DNA of 64,000 nucleotides from Actinophytocola algeriensis. GTDB lineage: Bacteria > Actinomycetota > Actinomycetes > Mycobacteriales > Pseudonocardiaceae. A model generated the notes under the pieces. It was not told where the DNA came from. It was given only the letters and a program-made list of their open reading frames with translations, and searched no databases. The translations under genes were made by a program, and so were the position numbers. The DNA lies in assembly GCF_014203735.1 (NCBI RefSeq), contig NZ_JACHJQ010000008.1:186001-250000 (forward strand). The letters are read 5' to 3'. The stretch's first letter is position 1. The number at the start of each line of letters is the position of its first letter. Below, piece after piece: positions 16,343 to 24,801 of this stretch.

Positions 16343-17584
16343 ATGGCAGCGCGACCCGCGTTCGGTGCCGTCCTGCGGACCTACCGCAGGGGCGCCGGGC
16401 TCACCCAGGAGGAGCTCGCCGACCGGGCGGGGCTGTCGGTCCGCGCCATCCGCAACCTCGAGATCGGCCGCACCGAACGGCCCCAGCGACAGACGGTCAC
16501 GCTGCTCGGCCGCGCGCTGCGGCTCAGCGACACCGACCAGGCGGCCCTGCTCGCCGCGGCAGGGCGCGGCGAGCCAGCGCCACCGGCGCACGGGCGGTGT
16601 GAGCTGCCGCCCGACGTGCCGGACCTGTGTGGCCGGGACCAGCCGGTCGCCGCGCTCACCCGCGCGCTGACCACGCCCGGCACGAGGGCCGCGCTGGTCA
16701 GCGGCGGCCCTGGCGTTGGCCGCACCGCGGTGGTGGTGCACGTGGCACACCTCGTCCGCGACCGGTTCCCCGACGGCCAGCTCTACGCCGACCTCGACCA
16801 GCCCGACCGCACCCCCCTGTCCGTCGACGCCGTGCTCGCCCGGCTGCTGCGGTCCCTCGACGTCACCGACCCGCCCGCGACCAGGGACGAACGGGCCGCG
16901 CGGGTGCGGGCGGAGCTCGCTGCCCGGCGGGTGCTGCTGGTGCTCGAGAACGTGGCGCACGAGGGACAGGTGCGGCCCTTGCTGACCGGCGCCACCCCCA
17001 GCGCGGTGCTGATGACGAGCCGACGCGACCTGCTCGCGCTGCCCGGCGTCCAGCCCGTGCGGCTCGAACCGCTGGTCGAAGGCTGCGCCCGCCAGATCCT
17101 GGTGCGGCTGGTCGGTGACCGCGTCGCGGCCGAGCAAGCCGCGGCCCGCGCGATCGTCGACGCCTGCGCACGGCTGCCGGTCGCGCTGCACATCGCGGGC
17201 GCGTGGCTCGCGGCCCGGCCGCACCGGTCGCTCACCGACCTGGCCGACCTGCTCACCGACGACGACCTCGTGCTCGACCGGCTCACAGTGGCCGACCTGT
17301 CGGTCCGCGCCTGCATCGCCACCCACGTCGCCACGCTGCGCCCCGATGAACAGCGGCTGCTGCACCAGCTCGCGCACCTCGACACCGACACGATCACGTC
17401 CTCGACCCCGGCCGAGCTGTGCCACCCGCTCGCCACCGCGGAACCCGCGCTGCGTGACGGCCTCGACGCGCTCACGCACGCACACCTGCTCACCCCGGCC
17501 GGTCCGGGCTACCGGATGAACCCGCTGGTCAGGCGGTACGCACAGGAGGAAGCCGGCCTGCCCCGGCTGAGGGCGGCGCGATGA
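16343..17584 (+). CDS. XRE-HTH protein with an NB-ARC-like domain bearing altered Walker residues
   Basis: A 413-residue regulator. An N-terminal XRE HTH (LRTYRRGAGLTQEELADRAGLSVRAIRNLEIGR, about 10-43) is followed by an AfsR/NB-ARC-type STAND ATPase region. The Walker A loop reads GGPGVGRTA, with Arg127 where Lys is expected, and the Walker B strand VLLVLEN has Glu202 where Asp is expected. The motifs MTSRRDLLAL and ARLPVALHIAGAWLA keep the NB-ARC pattern, but the chain ends in a short winged-helix region without TPR or WD repeats. It is the nearest gene upstream of lanM (70 bp) and in the same direction, so it may control it. Confidence 0.82.
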   Translation: MAARPAFGAVLRTYRRGAGLTQEELADRAGLSVRAIRNLEIGRTERPQRQTVTLLGRALRLSDTDQAALLAAAGRGEPAPPAHGRCELPPDVPDLCGRDQPVAALTRALTTPGTRAALVSGGPGVGRTAVVVHVAHLVRDRFPDGQLYADLDQPDRTPLSVDAVLARLLRSLDVTDPPATRDERAARVRAELAARRVLLVLENVAHEGQVRPLLTGATPSAVLMTSRRDLLALPGVQPVRLEPLVEGCARQILVRLVGDRVAAEQAAARAIVDACARLPVALHIAGAWLAARPHRSLTDLADLLTDDDLVLDRLTVADLSVRACIATHVATLRPDEQRLLHQLAHLDTDTITSSTPAELCHPLATAEPALRDGLDALTHAHLLTPAGPGYRMNPLVRRYAQEEAGLPRLRAAR

Positions 17585-17654
17585 GCTGATGCAGATGCGA
17601 ACAAGTCCACACGAACGTAGCGCCGTGCGCGGGGAATATGCGTAGTTTCCACCC

Positions 17655-20600
17655 ATGACCCCGCCCCCACGGGCTGGCAACGTCCTGTCCATGACCGACA
17701 AGGGCGCGGCAGGCGCGTTCCCCGCCGCCTGGTGGGCGCCCGCCCTCGCGCTCGCGGAGCGGCCGGCCCCGGTGGGTGGCGCGGTGCCGAGCGCGGAGGC
17801 ACGGGACCGGGTCGCCCGCTGGCGCGCCGGGTTCGGCGCGGGCCACCGGTTCGACCAGCGCCTCGCCGCCGACGGCCTCGACGAGGTCGCCCTGCTCGGT
17901 CTGCTCACCGAAACGCCCGCCGCGCTCGCCGCACGCGTTTCCCGCCCCGCCTGGGCCGACACCGTCGAACGCGCGGTCCGCGGCGCGACGGCTCGCCAGG
18001 TCGACACCGACGACTGGCGCACCGCGCTCGCCGCCGTGCTGAAGCCCTTCGTCACCGGCGCCGCCGACGACCTCACCGACCGCATCGCCGCGTACGCCCA
18101 CCAGCTCGACCTCGCCGCGCTCGTCACCGCGTTCTCCGCACGGCTGTCCCGCCTGCTGGTGCCGGTCGCGGCCAGGACCTTCGCGCACGAGCTGAACACC
18201 GCGGTCGCAGGCGGTCACGCCACGGGCTTCGCAGGCTTCGCGGCCCGCCTGACCGAACCCGCCCGGTTCGCCGGGCTGCTCACCACGTACCCGGTGCTGG
18301 CCAGGCTGCTCGGGCAGGCCAGCACCTTCCACACCGACGCCTTCGCCGAACTGGTCACCCGGTTCGCGGCCGACCGGGACCGGATCGTCGCCACCCTGCT
18401 GGGCGGCACCGACCCCGGCCCGCTCGCCGAGGTCCGGACCGGTCTCGGCGACACGCACCGGCGCGGCCGGTCGGTCGCGATCCTCACCTTCGCCGACGGC
18501 TCCCGCACCGTCTACAAACCGAGGGACCTCACCGTGCACGACCGGTTCGGCGCCGCCGTGCGCTGGCTGGGCGAGGTGGTCCCGGACCTCGACCTGCGCA
18601 CGGCGGCCGCCGCGGCCAGCGACGGGTACGGCTGGGTCGAGTACGTGCCCGCCCGGCCGCTGCCCGACCACGCCGCCGCTGCCCGGTTCTACCGACGACA
18701 AGGCGCGCTGCTGGCCCTGCTGCACGCGCTGCACGCGGCGGACACGCACTTCGAGAACGTGATCGCCCACGGCGACCAGCCCGTGCTGGTGGACACCGAG
18801 GCGCTGTTCCACCCCGCGCTCGCCGCCCCCGTCGACAGCGTCGACCCGGCAGGCCGCATGCTCGCGGAGTCCGTGCAGCGCACCGGCCTGCTCCCGCTCG
18901 TCGCCGCGGGTGAAGGCGGCACCGCGGACGTGTCCGCGCTCGGCGGGACGACCGTGACCGACATCGTCGCGGACTGGGAGGCCGGCGCCCGCGGCACGCT
19001 GCGCGAGGTGCGGCGCACCGTCACCAGCGCGGCCGCGAGCAACCTGCCCCGCCTCGACGGTCACGTCGTCGAGGTGACCGGCCACGAGAAGGCGCTGCTG
19101 GACGGGTTCCGCACCGCCTACGACGCCATCACCCGGCACCGCGCCGAGTTCACCGACCTGCTCGGCGAGTGCGCGGACGACGAGGTGCGGGTCGCGGTCC
19201 GCCACTCCCGCGGCTACGCCCGCCTGCTCGCCGAGTCCACCCGCCCCGAACTGCTCCGCGACGGGCTCACCAGGGACAACGCGCTCGACGTGCTGTGGGT
19301 CGAGTCCGCGGGCGACCCGCTGCGGTGGCGGGTCTGCCGCCACGAGGTCGCCGACCTGTGGGCACTGGACGTGCCGATGTTCACCGCGCGCCCCGGGTCG
19401 GCCGACCTGTGGAGCGCGACCGGGCACCGGCTGCCCGGCGCGCTGGAGCGGCCCGGCCTCGCCAGCGCGCTCGCAAAGGTCAACGCGATGAGCGAGGTCG
19501 ACCTGCGCGACCAGGAGTGGATCATCGCGGCCGCCCTCGCCACCCGCACCGCGGCGGTCGCGCACCGCGCCGCCGCACCACTGCCCGGTCGCCTCGCGGG
19601 CACCGCCGCACCGCCGGAACGGCTGCTCGTGTCCGCCTGCGCGATCGCCGACCAGCTCGTGGCCCGCACCCACACGAGCGGCGACCGCGTCAACTGGCTC
19701 GGCCTCGAACTCGTCGACGACCAGCGCTGGCTCGTGCTGCCCATGGGTGCGAGCCTCGGCACCGGCCACCTCGGCGTCGCGCTGTTCCTCGCCCAGGTCG
19801 CCGACCTGTCCGGCGTCCCCCGCTACGCCGAGGCCGCCCGTCAGGCACTCGACGGCCTGCCCCGCCTGTTCGACCTGATGCGCGGCAGGCCCGACCTCGT
19901 CGGCGCCATCGGATGCGGCGGGTTCCACGGCTTCGGCGGCATCGCCTACGGCCTGGCCCGGCTCACCACGCTGCTCGGCGACGACGGCCTGGAGGGCGGC
20001 CTGCGCGACGCCACCCGCACCGCGGTCGAGCTGGCCGCAGCCGCCGCCAAGGCACCCGGGCCCGCCGGGGTCGCGAGCGGCGGCGCAGGCTGCCTCGCCG
20101 CCATGACCGCCGTGCACACCGAGCTCGGCCTGCGGGAAGCCGCCGACCTGGCCAAGGAGTGCGCGGAAGGGCTCGCCGAACTGGTGCGCCGCACCGGCGG
20201 GCACTGCGGCGCACCGCACGGTCCCTCGGGGTTCGCCGACGGCACCGCCGGTATCGCGTGGGCACTGGCCGGGCACGACCCCGAGGCAGCCGAACTCGCC
20301 GCCGCGCACGCCCGCGCCGAGGACGGCGAGCTCGGCTGGTGCACCGGCGCCGCCGGCCTCGCCATGGCGGGCGGCGCCCTCGACCCGCTGCTCGTCGACC
20401 GGCCCGTGCTGTCCGACCTCAGCCTCTGCCACGGCGAGCTGGGCATCGCCGAGGCACTCACGACCGAGCACCTCGCGGCGGAACGCCGCAAGCACGCCGG
20501 GCTGATCCTCGACGCCTACACCCGGTACGGCGCGGTCTGCGGCACCCCGGGCGGGGTGCCGACACCCGGCCTGCTCAACGGCGTCGCCGGCATCGGCTAC

Positions 20601-20693
20601 GGCCTGCTCCGCCTCGGCCACCCGGAGCGGGTTCCTTCCGTGCTGCTGCTCCAACCATCACGGCACGACGGCCAACCGCGACAACCACAATGA
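17655..20693 (+). CDS. lanM: Class II lanthipeptide synthetase LanM
   Basis: Bifunctional enzyme that phosphorylates and eliminates Ser/Thr of a precursor peptide and then adds Cys thiols to form (methyl)lanthionine rings. The 1012-residue chain has a DUF4135 dehydratase domain (about 130-600) with YKPRDL at 287-292 and HFENVIAHGDQPVLVDTEALFHP, and a LanC-like cyclase domain (about 640-1005) with zinc ligands Cys896 (GWCTG) and Cys925-His926 (LCHG). It ends with the usual NGVAGIGYGLLRLGHPE. ATG 17655 is taken; ATG 17691 is an alternative and neither has a strong ribosome site. No LanT transporter, protease or immunity gene is nearby. A small peptide gene follows 12 bases after its stop. Confidence 0.93.
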   Translation: MTPPPRAGNVLSMTDKGAAGAFPAAWWAPALALAERPAPVGGAVPSAEARDRVARWRAGFGAGHRFDQRLAADGLDEVALLGLLTETPAALAARVSRPAWADTVERAVRGATARQVDTDDWRTALAAVLKPFVTGAADDLTDRIAAYAHQLDLAALVTAFSARLSRLLVPVAARTFAHELNTAVAGGHATGFAGFAARLTEPARFAGLLTTYPVLARLLGQASTFHTDAFAELVTRFAADRDRIVATLLGGTDPGPLAEVRTGLGDTHRRGRSVAILTFADGSRTVYKPRDLTVHDRFGAAVRWLGEVVPDLDLRTAAAAASDGYGWVEYVPARPLPDHAAAARFYRRQGALLALLHALHAADTHFENVIAHGDQPVLVDTEALFHPALAAPVDSVDPAGRMLAESVQRTGLLPLVAAGEGGTADVSALGGTTVTDIVADWEAGARGTLREVRRTVTSAAASNLPRLDGHVVEVTGHEKALLDGFRTAYDAITRHRAEFTDLLGECADDEVRVAVRHSRGYARLLAESTRPELLRDGLTRDNALDVLWVESAGDPLRWRVCRHEVADLWALDVPMFTARPGSADLWSATGHRLPGALERPGLASALAKVNAMSEVDLRDQEWIIAAALATRTAAVAHRAAAPLPGRLAGTAAPPERLLVSACAIADQLVARTHTSGDRVNWLGLELVDDQRWLVLPMGASLGTGHLGVALFLAQVADLSGVPRYAEAARQALDGLPRLFDLMRGRPDLVGAIGCGGFHGFGGIAYGLARLTTLLGDDGLEGGLRDATRTAVELAAAAAKAPGPAGVASGGAGCLAAMTAVHTELGLREAADLAKECAEGLAELVRRTGGHCGAPHGPSGFADGTAGIAWALAGHDPEAAELAAAHARAEDGELGWCTGAAGLAMAGGALDPLLVDRPVLSDLSLCHGELGIAEALTTEHLAAERRKHAGLILDAYTRYGAVCGTPGGVPTPGLLNGVAGIGYGLLRLGHPERVPSVLLLQPSRHDGQPRQPQ

Positions 20694-20705
20694 AAGGAGC
20701 ACACC

Positions 20706-20951
20706 GTGTCCGAGGACCAGTTCACCACCGGCGCCACCGCCGAAACCCCTGAGGCCGTCACCGAGGAGGGCCGCGGCTACCCGACGCCGCTGCTGCGGTT
20801 CATGCCCGCGATCACCTTCGGGGTCCGGGCGGCCGCCCTCGCGGGCATGGCGGTGTCGGCAGGTGCCCTCGCCTTCGGTCTCGCAGGTGCCTTCGACGAC
20901 GTCACGGCCGGTGCGCACACCACGTGCTGCGGCCCTGAAGACCCCCGCTGA
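20706..20951 (+). CDS. Small membrane-spanning peptide, candidate LanM substrate
   Basis: An 81-residue peptide from GTG 20706, with a strong AAAGGAG site that starts directly after the lanM stop. Residues 1-24 are acidic (six Glu/Asp) and could be a leader. Residues 33-63 are a long Ala/Gly-rich hydrophobic helix. The tail after Asp64-Asp65 contains Thr67, Gly69-Ala70, then His-Thr72-Thr73-Cys74-Cys75-Gly and a polar PEDPR end. Two Thr beside two Cys suit (methyl)lanthionine formation, and Gly-Ala is an accepted class II cleavage site. The order (synthetase before precursor) and the transmembrane helix are unusual. It may instead be a membrane peptide that is not modified. Confidence 0.6.
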   Translation: MSEDQFTTGATAETPEAVTEEGRGYPTPLLRFMPAITFGVRAAALAGMAVSAGALAFGLAGAFDDVTAGAHTTCCGPEDPR

Positions 20952-20963
20952 CGTTGGGTGACG

Positions 20964-21002
20964 GTGGTGCGAGCCGGTATGAGCCTGTCCGGATCGCACC
21001 AC
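20964..21002. terminator. Hairpin between the peptide gene and the LAL regulator
   Basis: GTGGTGCGA (20964-20972) pairs perfectly with TCGCACCAC (20994-21002) across a 21-base loop, 13 bases after the peptide stop. It could terminate or attenuate the lanM transcript before the LuxR-type gene. Confidence 0.4.
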
Positions 21003-21042
21003 TCTGGATCACGCGGAGGACACCTCGGTAGTCTCGACAACC

Positions 21043-23982
21043 GTGCGGAACCGCTCGTCAACCGTGGTGGGCCGCGACCAGGAGCTTCGCACCGTCGAGA
21101 ACGCCCTGACCGCGGCGGCCTCCGGGTGGGGCGGCGCGGTGTTCCTCGTCGGCGAGAGCGGCATCGGGAAGTCCAGACTGGCAGCCGCCGCCGCTGACCA
21201 GGCCTTCCAGGCCGACATGGTGCTGATGCGGGGTCGTGGCAGCGCCATCGGGCCCATGGTGCCCTTCCGGTCCCTCACCGAAGCGCTGCTGTCGCTGCTG
21301 CGTGCGGGTGAACCGCTCGACATCGCCGCCCTCGGCCCCTACCGGCCGGTGCTCGCCCGGCTGATTCCCGACTGGGGCACCCCGGCCGCGCAGCAGGAAG
21401 GCGGCTCGCTCGTCATCCTCGCCGAGGCGGTACTGCGGCTCACCGGTCTCGCGGGCAAGGGCCGCGGCTGCCTGGTGTCCCTCGACGACCTGCAGGACGC
21501 CGACGCGGAAAGCCTCGCGGTCGTCGAGTACCTCACCGACAACCTCGACCGGCAGCCCACGCTGCTGCTCGGCGCCATCCGCAACGAGCCCTGCCCCGCG
21601 CTCGACCTCGCCCGCTCCGCCGCCCGCCGCGGCACCGCGGTCGTCGTCGAGCTGGACCGGCTCGACCGGACCGGTCTGCGGAACCTCGTCGGCGCGTGCC
21701 TGCCGATGCCCGCGGCGGACGTGCCGAAACAGGCGGTCGACCTGCTGTGGGCGGGCAGCGCGGGCAACCCGTTCCTGATCGAGGAACTGCTCGGCGGCAT
21801 CGTCGACGGCGGCCTGCTGGTGCCTGCCGGCACCGGCGCTGGCTCTGACACTGGCACCACGTGGCGCATGGCGGACCCGCCACCCGAGGACGTGCCCGCC
21901 ACGTTCGCCAGGACCGTCGCCCGTCGCATCGAAGCGCTCGGTCCCGCCGTGCAGCAACTGCTGTCGGTGGCCGCGGTCGTCGGCAGACGGTTCCCCATCG
22001 CCGTCGCCCAGGCCGTGACCGGGCTGCCCGACCGGGAACTGCTGTCCCACCTGCACGGTGAACCCGTCGCGCAACTGGTGCAGCCCGACGACCAGCTGCC
22101 CGACTGGTACACCTTCCAGCACCAGCTCATCCGCGAAGCTCTCCTGACGCTGCTGACCCCGGCCGAACGCGCCCGGCTCGCCGAACAGGTCGCCGACGCG
22201 CTCGAAGCCGTCTACCTCGGACTGCCCGGCGAGTGGTGCCAGACCGCCGCGACGCTGCGGCTCGAAGCGGGCAACACCACCGTCGCGGGCAGGCTGTTCG
22301 CGGAGGCGGGCCACCGCGCGATCACCCACGGCGCCGCGGGCTCGGCGGTCGGCCTGCTCGACCGCGCCTGGGACCTGCTCGCCGGTGACGAGGCCGCGGA
22401 ACGGGCCGACACGCTGGAGCACCTCGTGTACGCGCTCGCCGAGGCCGGGCTGGTGGAGCGGGCGGCCGCGTCGGTCGGGACCCTCGACCAGGTCGGTGGC
22501 CTCGACCCGCGCCGCAGGGCCCGGCTGCACACCCGCCTCGCGTGGGCCGCCCAGGTCGCGGGCTCCGGACCGGGCAACCTCGCGCAGATCACCTCGGCAC
22601 GCACCCTGCTCGGCCCGGACGCCGACGAGGCCGACACCGCGCAGATCGACGTCGTCGAGGCGCACATCGTGCTGGACGTCCCCGGTTCCGGTCAGATCGA
22701 GAAGGCCGAGGCGCTCGCCCGCCGCGCGGCGGAGGTGGCCGACCGGGTCCCGTTGCCCGCGGTCGCGTGCCAGGCGTGGCAACTGCTGGGCACCCTGCTC
22801 CGCTCCAAGGACCCCGCCGGTGCGACGGCCTGCCTGGAACGGGCCCGGTCCACCGCGGTCCGCCACGACCTCCCGATCTGGGAGATCCACGCCCTGGTGC
22901 GGCTCGGCAACGACGACGCACTGCGCGACGGCTACCTCGACCGGCTCGAACAGGCGCGGACACAGGCCACGCTGGTCGGTGCGGTCACGGCCCGCTACCA
23001 GGCCGAGCAGAGCATCGCGCTCTACACGGCCCTCGCAGGCGACTTCGCGGCCGCGGAGACGCTCACCGACCAGGTCCTCGCGGCGGCGAGCAGGCTCAAG
23101 CTCGTCGAATGCGTGCACTACGTGCTGATGGTGCGGGCGATCCTCGCCGGGCACCGCGGCCGCCGCAGGGAGATGGACGAGGCGCTCTCGGCCTTCCGGC
23201 GCTGGGAGGGCGAGGCGCAGCCGCTGTACGCGCCGAGGGTCCACGGACTGGCCAAGGCGTTCTGCGCGTTGCTGGAGGAGAACCGGCCCCGCGCGCTCGA
23301 GGAGCAGGCGCTCGCGCTGCGCGCCGAGGACACCACGCCGACCGTGTTCCACCTCGGCGGGCGGTACGGCGTGCACCTGTTGCTCGGCGCGGTCACCGGC
23401 ACCATGACCCGGGACGAGTTCGACACCGTCGCGTCCTCGCCCGCCGCCGGGTTCCGGTGGGACCGGATGTTCGCCCAGTTCGGGCGTGCGGTGCTCGCGG
23501 GCCGCGCGGGCGCGGTCGCCGAGGCCGACGCGGCGCTCGCCGACGCACTCACCGCGGGCGCCCCGTACGCCATGGGCAGGCACCTCGGGCTGCGGCTGGC
23601 CGCCGAGTGCGCGGTCACCGACAGGTGGGGCAACCCGGTCGAATGGCTGCGTGCCGCCGAGGACTACTTCCACTCGGCCGACATCCCGGCCGTCGCGAGC
23701 GCGTGCCGCGCGCTGCTGCGCAACAGCGGGGCGCGGGTCGGGCAACGGCGCACCGGGCTGTCGGCGATGCCGTCCGCGCTGCGATCCGCGGGGCTGACCG
23801 TCCGCGAGTACGAGGTGCTGCGGCTGCTCGCGGACCGGCTCGGCAACCGCGAGATCGCCAACCGCCTGCACCTGTCGCCGCGCACGGTCGAGAAGCACGT
23901 GTCGAGCCTGATCACCAAGACCGGCCTGCCCAACCGCATCGCGCTGTCCGAGTACGCGGTCACCACCGCCGACCCCGCCTGA
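21043..23982 (+). CDS. LuxR-family regulator with N-terminal AAA ATPase (LAL type)
   Basis: A 979-residue cluster-type activator. The N-terminal ATPase has Walker A GESGIGKSRLA and Walker B GCLVSLDDLQDADAE; a long TPR-like helical middle (about 400-880) follows; the C-terminal LuxR HTH is LTVREYEVLRLLADRLGNREIANRLHLSPRTVEKHVSSL. GTG 21043 is the chosen start; it precedes VVGRDQELRTVENAL, the usual opening of this family. Such proteins often activate natural-product genes. Here it lies immediately downstream of lanM and the peptide gene, in the same direction, so a link is plausible but not shown. Confidence 0.9.
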   Translation: MRNRSSTVVGRDQELRTVENALTAAASGWGGAVFLVGESGIGKSRLAAAAADQAFQADMVLMRGRGSAIGPMVPFRSLTEALLSLLRAGEPLDIAALGPYRPVLARLIPDWGTPAAQQEGGSLVILAEAVLRLTGLAGKGRGCLVSLDDLQDADAESLAVVEYLTDNLDRQPTLLLGAIRNEPCPALDLARSAARRGTAVVVELDRLDRTGLRNLVGACLPMPAADVPKQAVDLLWAGSAGNPFLIEELLGGIVDGGLLVPAGTGAGSDTGTTWRMADPPPEDVPATFARTVARRIEALGPAVQQLLSVAAVVGRRFPIAVAQAVTGLPDRELLSHLHGEPVAQLVQPDDQLPDWYTFQHQLIREALLTLLTPAERARLAEQVADALEAVYLGLPGEWCQTAATLRLEAGNTTVAGRLFAEAGHRAITHGAAGSAVGLLDRAWDLLAGDEAAERADTLEHLVYALAEAGLVERAAASVGTLDQVGGLDPRRRARLHTRLAWAAQVAGSGPGNLAQITSARTLLGPDADEADTAQIDVVEAHIVLDVPGSGQIEKAEALARRAAEVADRVPLPAVACQAWQLLGTLLRSKDPAGATACLERARSTAVRHDLPIWEIHALVRLGNDDALRDGYLDRLEQARTQATLVGAVTARYQAEQSIALYTALAGDFAAAETLTDQVLAAASRLKLVECVHYVLMVRAILAGHRGRRREMDEALSAFRRWEGEAQPLYAPRVHGLAKAFCALLEENRPRALEEQALALRAEDTTPTVFHLGGRYGVHLLLGAVTGTMTRDEFDTVASSPAAGFRWDRMFAQFGRAVLAGRAGAVAEADAALADALTAGAPYAMGRHLGLRLAAECAVTDRWGNPVEWLRAAEDYFHSADIPAVASACRALLRNSGARVGQRRTGLSAMPSALRSAGLTVREYEVLRLLADRLGNREIANRLHLSPRTVEKHVSSLITKTGLPNRIALSEYAVTTADPA

Positions 23983-24078
23983 GACACGCCGCCGCCACAT
24001 CCCGGCCGTGACCGGATCCTGCGCGAGAATCAAGTGGTACGGCGCGAAACGCGAGTGGCGGATCAAGCAGGGGGTCAT

Positions 24079-24726
24079 GTGGAACGGCTGGCGCGGCTGA
24101 TCGAACCCGTCCCCCTGCCCACGTTCGTGTCCGCTGTGTGCGAATGGCTGCAGGACGCGCACGACGCCGCGTCCGACCTCCAGCGCGTGCGGCGCAGTGG
24201 CCCGCGCGGCGACTGGCACAACCCCCACAGCTTCGGCACCGACCGCTACCAGTTCCTCGTCAGGACCGCGGGCTCGCTGACCGCCGTGCTGCCCGAACTG
24301 CAGGTCGAGACCGCGTTCCAGACCGTCGCGCTGAAACTCCCGAAGGTCGGCATCTACCAGATGCAGGTCCACGGCGGCCCGAACGGCTCGCTCGCCGACG
24401 CCAGCGACCTGCGGCGCGAACTGCTGAACAGCCGCGACCACCAGGCCCTGTTCAGCAGGCCAGACGCCCTGTTCGGCGACCGGGAGCGGCTCACCCTGCT
24501 GTGGACGGGCACGGAGAAGGACGGTCTCACCGGCGCGTGGATCGGCCAGGGCGAACTGCTCGAGAACCACATCGACTGGTTCTGGCGGGAAAGCCTGCAC
24601 GACATCACCGGCGCCGCGGGCATCCCGCGGCAGACCGGGCCGCTCGACCCGGCGATCTTCGACCTGCCAGAGCCGACGCTGGACCTGCGGCCGCGCGACA
24701 CCGACGAGGGCCGTCAGCCGGGCTGA
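24079..24726 (+). CDS. Conserved hypothetical partner of the XRE-ImmA protein
   Basis: A 215-residue protein starting at GTG 24079 with AGGGGG upstream. It shows DWHNPHSFGTDRYQFLVRTAGSL in the first third and a C-terminal region with many Trp/Asp residues (TLLWTGTEKDGLTGAWIGQGEL). No domain name comes to mind. Its placement 75 bases before an HTH/ImmA metalloprotease gene suggests that it is the protease's target or co-regulator, since ImmA/IrrE proteases usually cleave an adjacent partner. The pairing, rather than the sequence, is the evidence. Confidence 0.6.
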   Translation: MERLARLIEPVPLPTFVSAVCEWLQDAHDAASDLQRVRRSGPRGDWHNPHSFGTDRYQFLVRTAGSLTAVLPELQVETAFQTVALKLPKVGIYQMQVHGGPNGSLADASDLRRELLNSRDHQALFSRPDALFGDRERLTLLWTGTEKDGLTGAWIGQGELLENHIDWFWRESLHDITGAAGIPRQTGPLDPAIFDLPEPTLDLRPRDTDEGRQPG

Positions 24727-24801
24727 CCCGGATCGGCCCACTCTCCGCGCATGGACCATCATGCTCGGCACCACGACCACGCGTTCCCGAGGAGTTGTCC
24801 C

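Noticed and set aside
17529-20654. A 1041-codon open frame antisense to lanM
   Set aside because: It is the codon-bias shadow of lanM: low-complexity Gly/Arg/Ala/Val, no domain, no ribosome site, whereas the plus strand gives a complete LanM.
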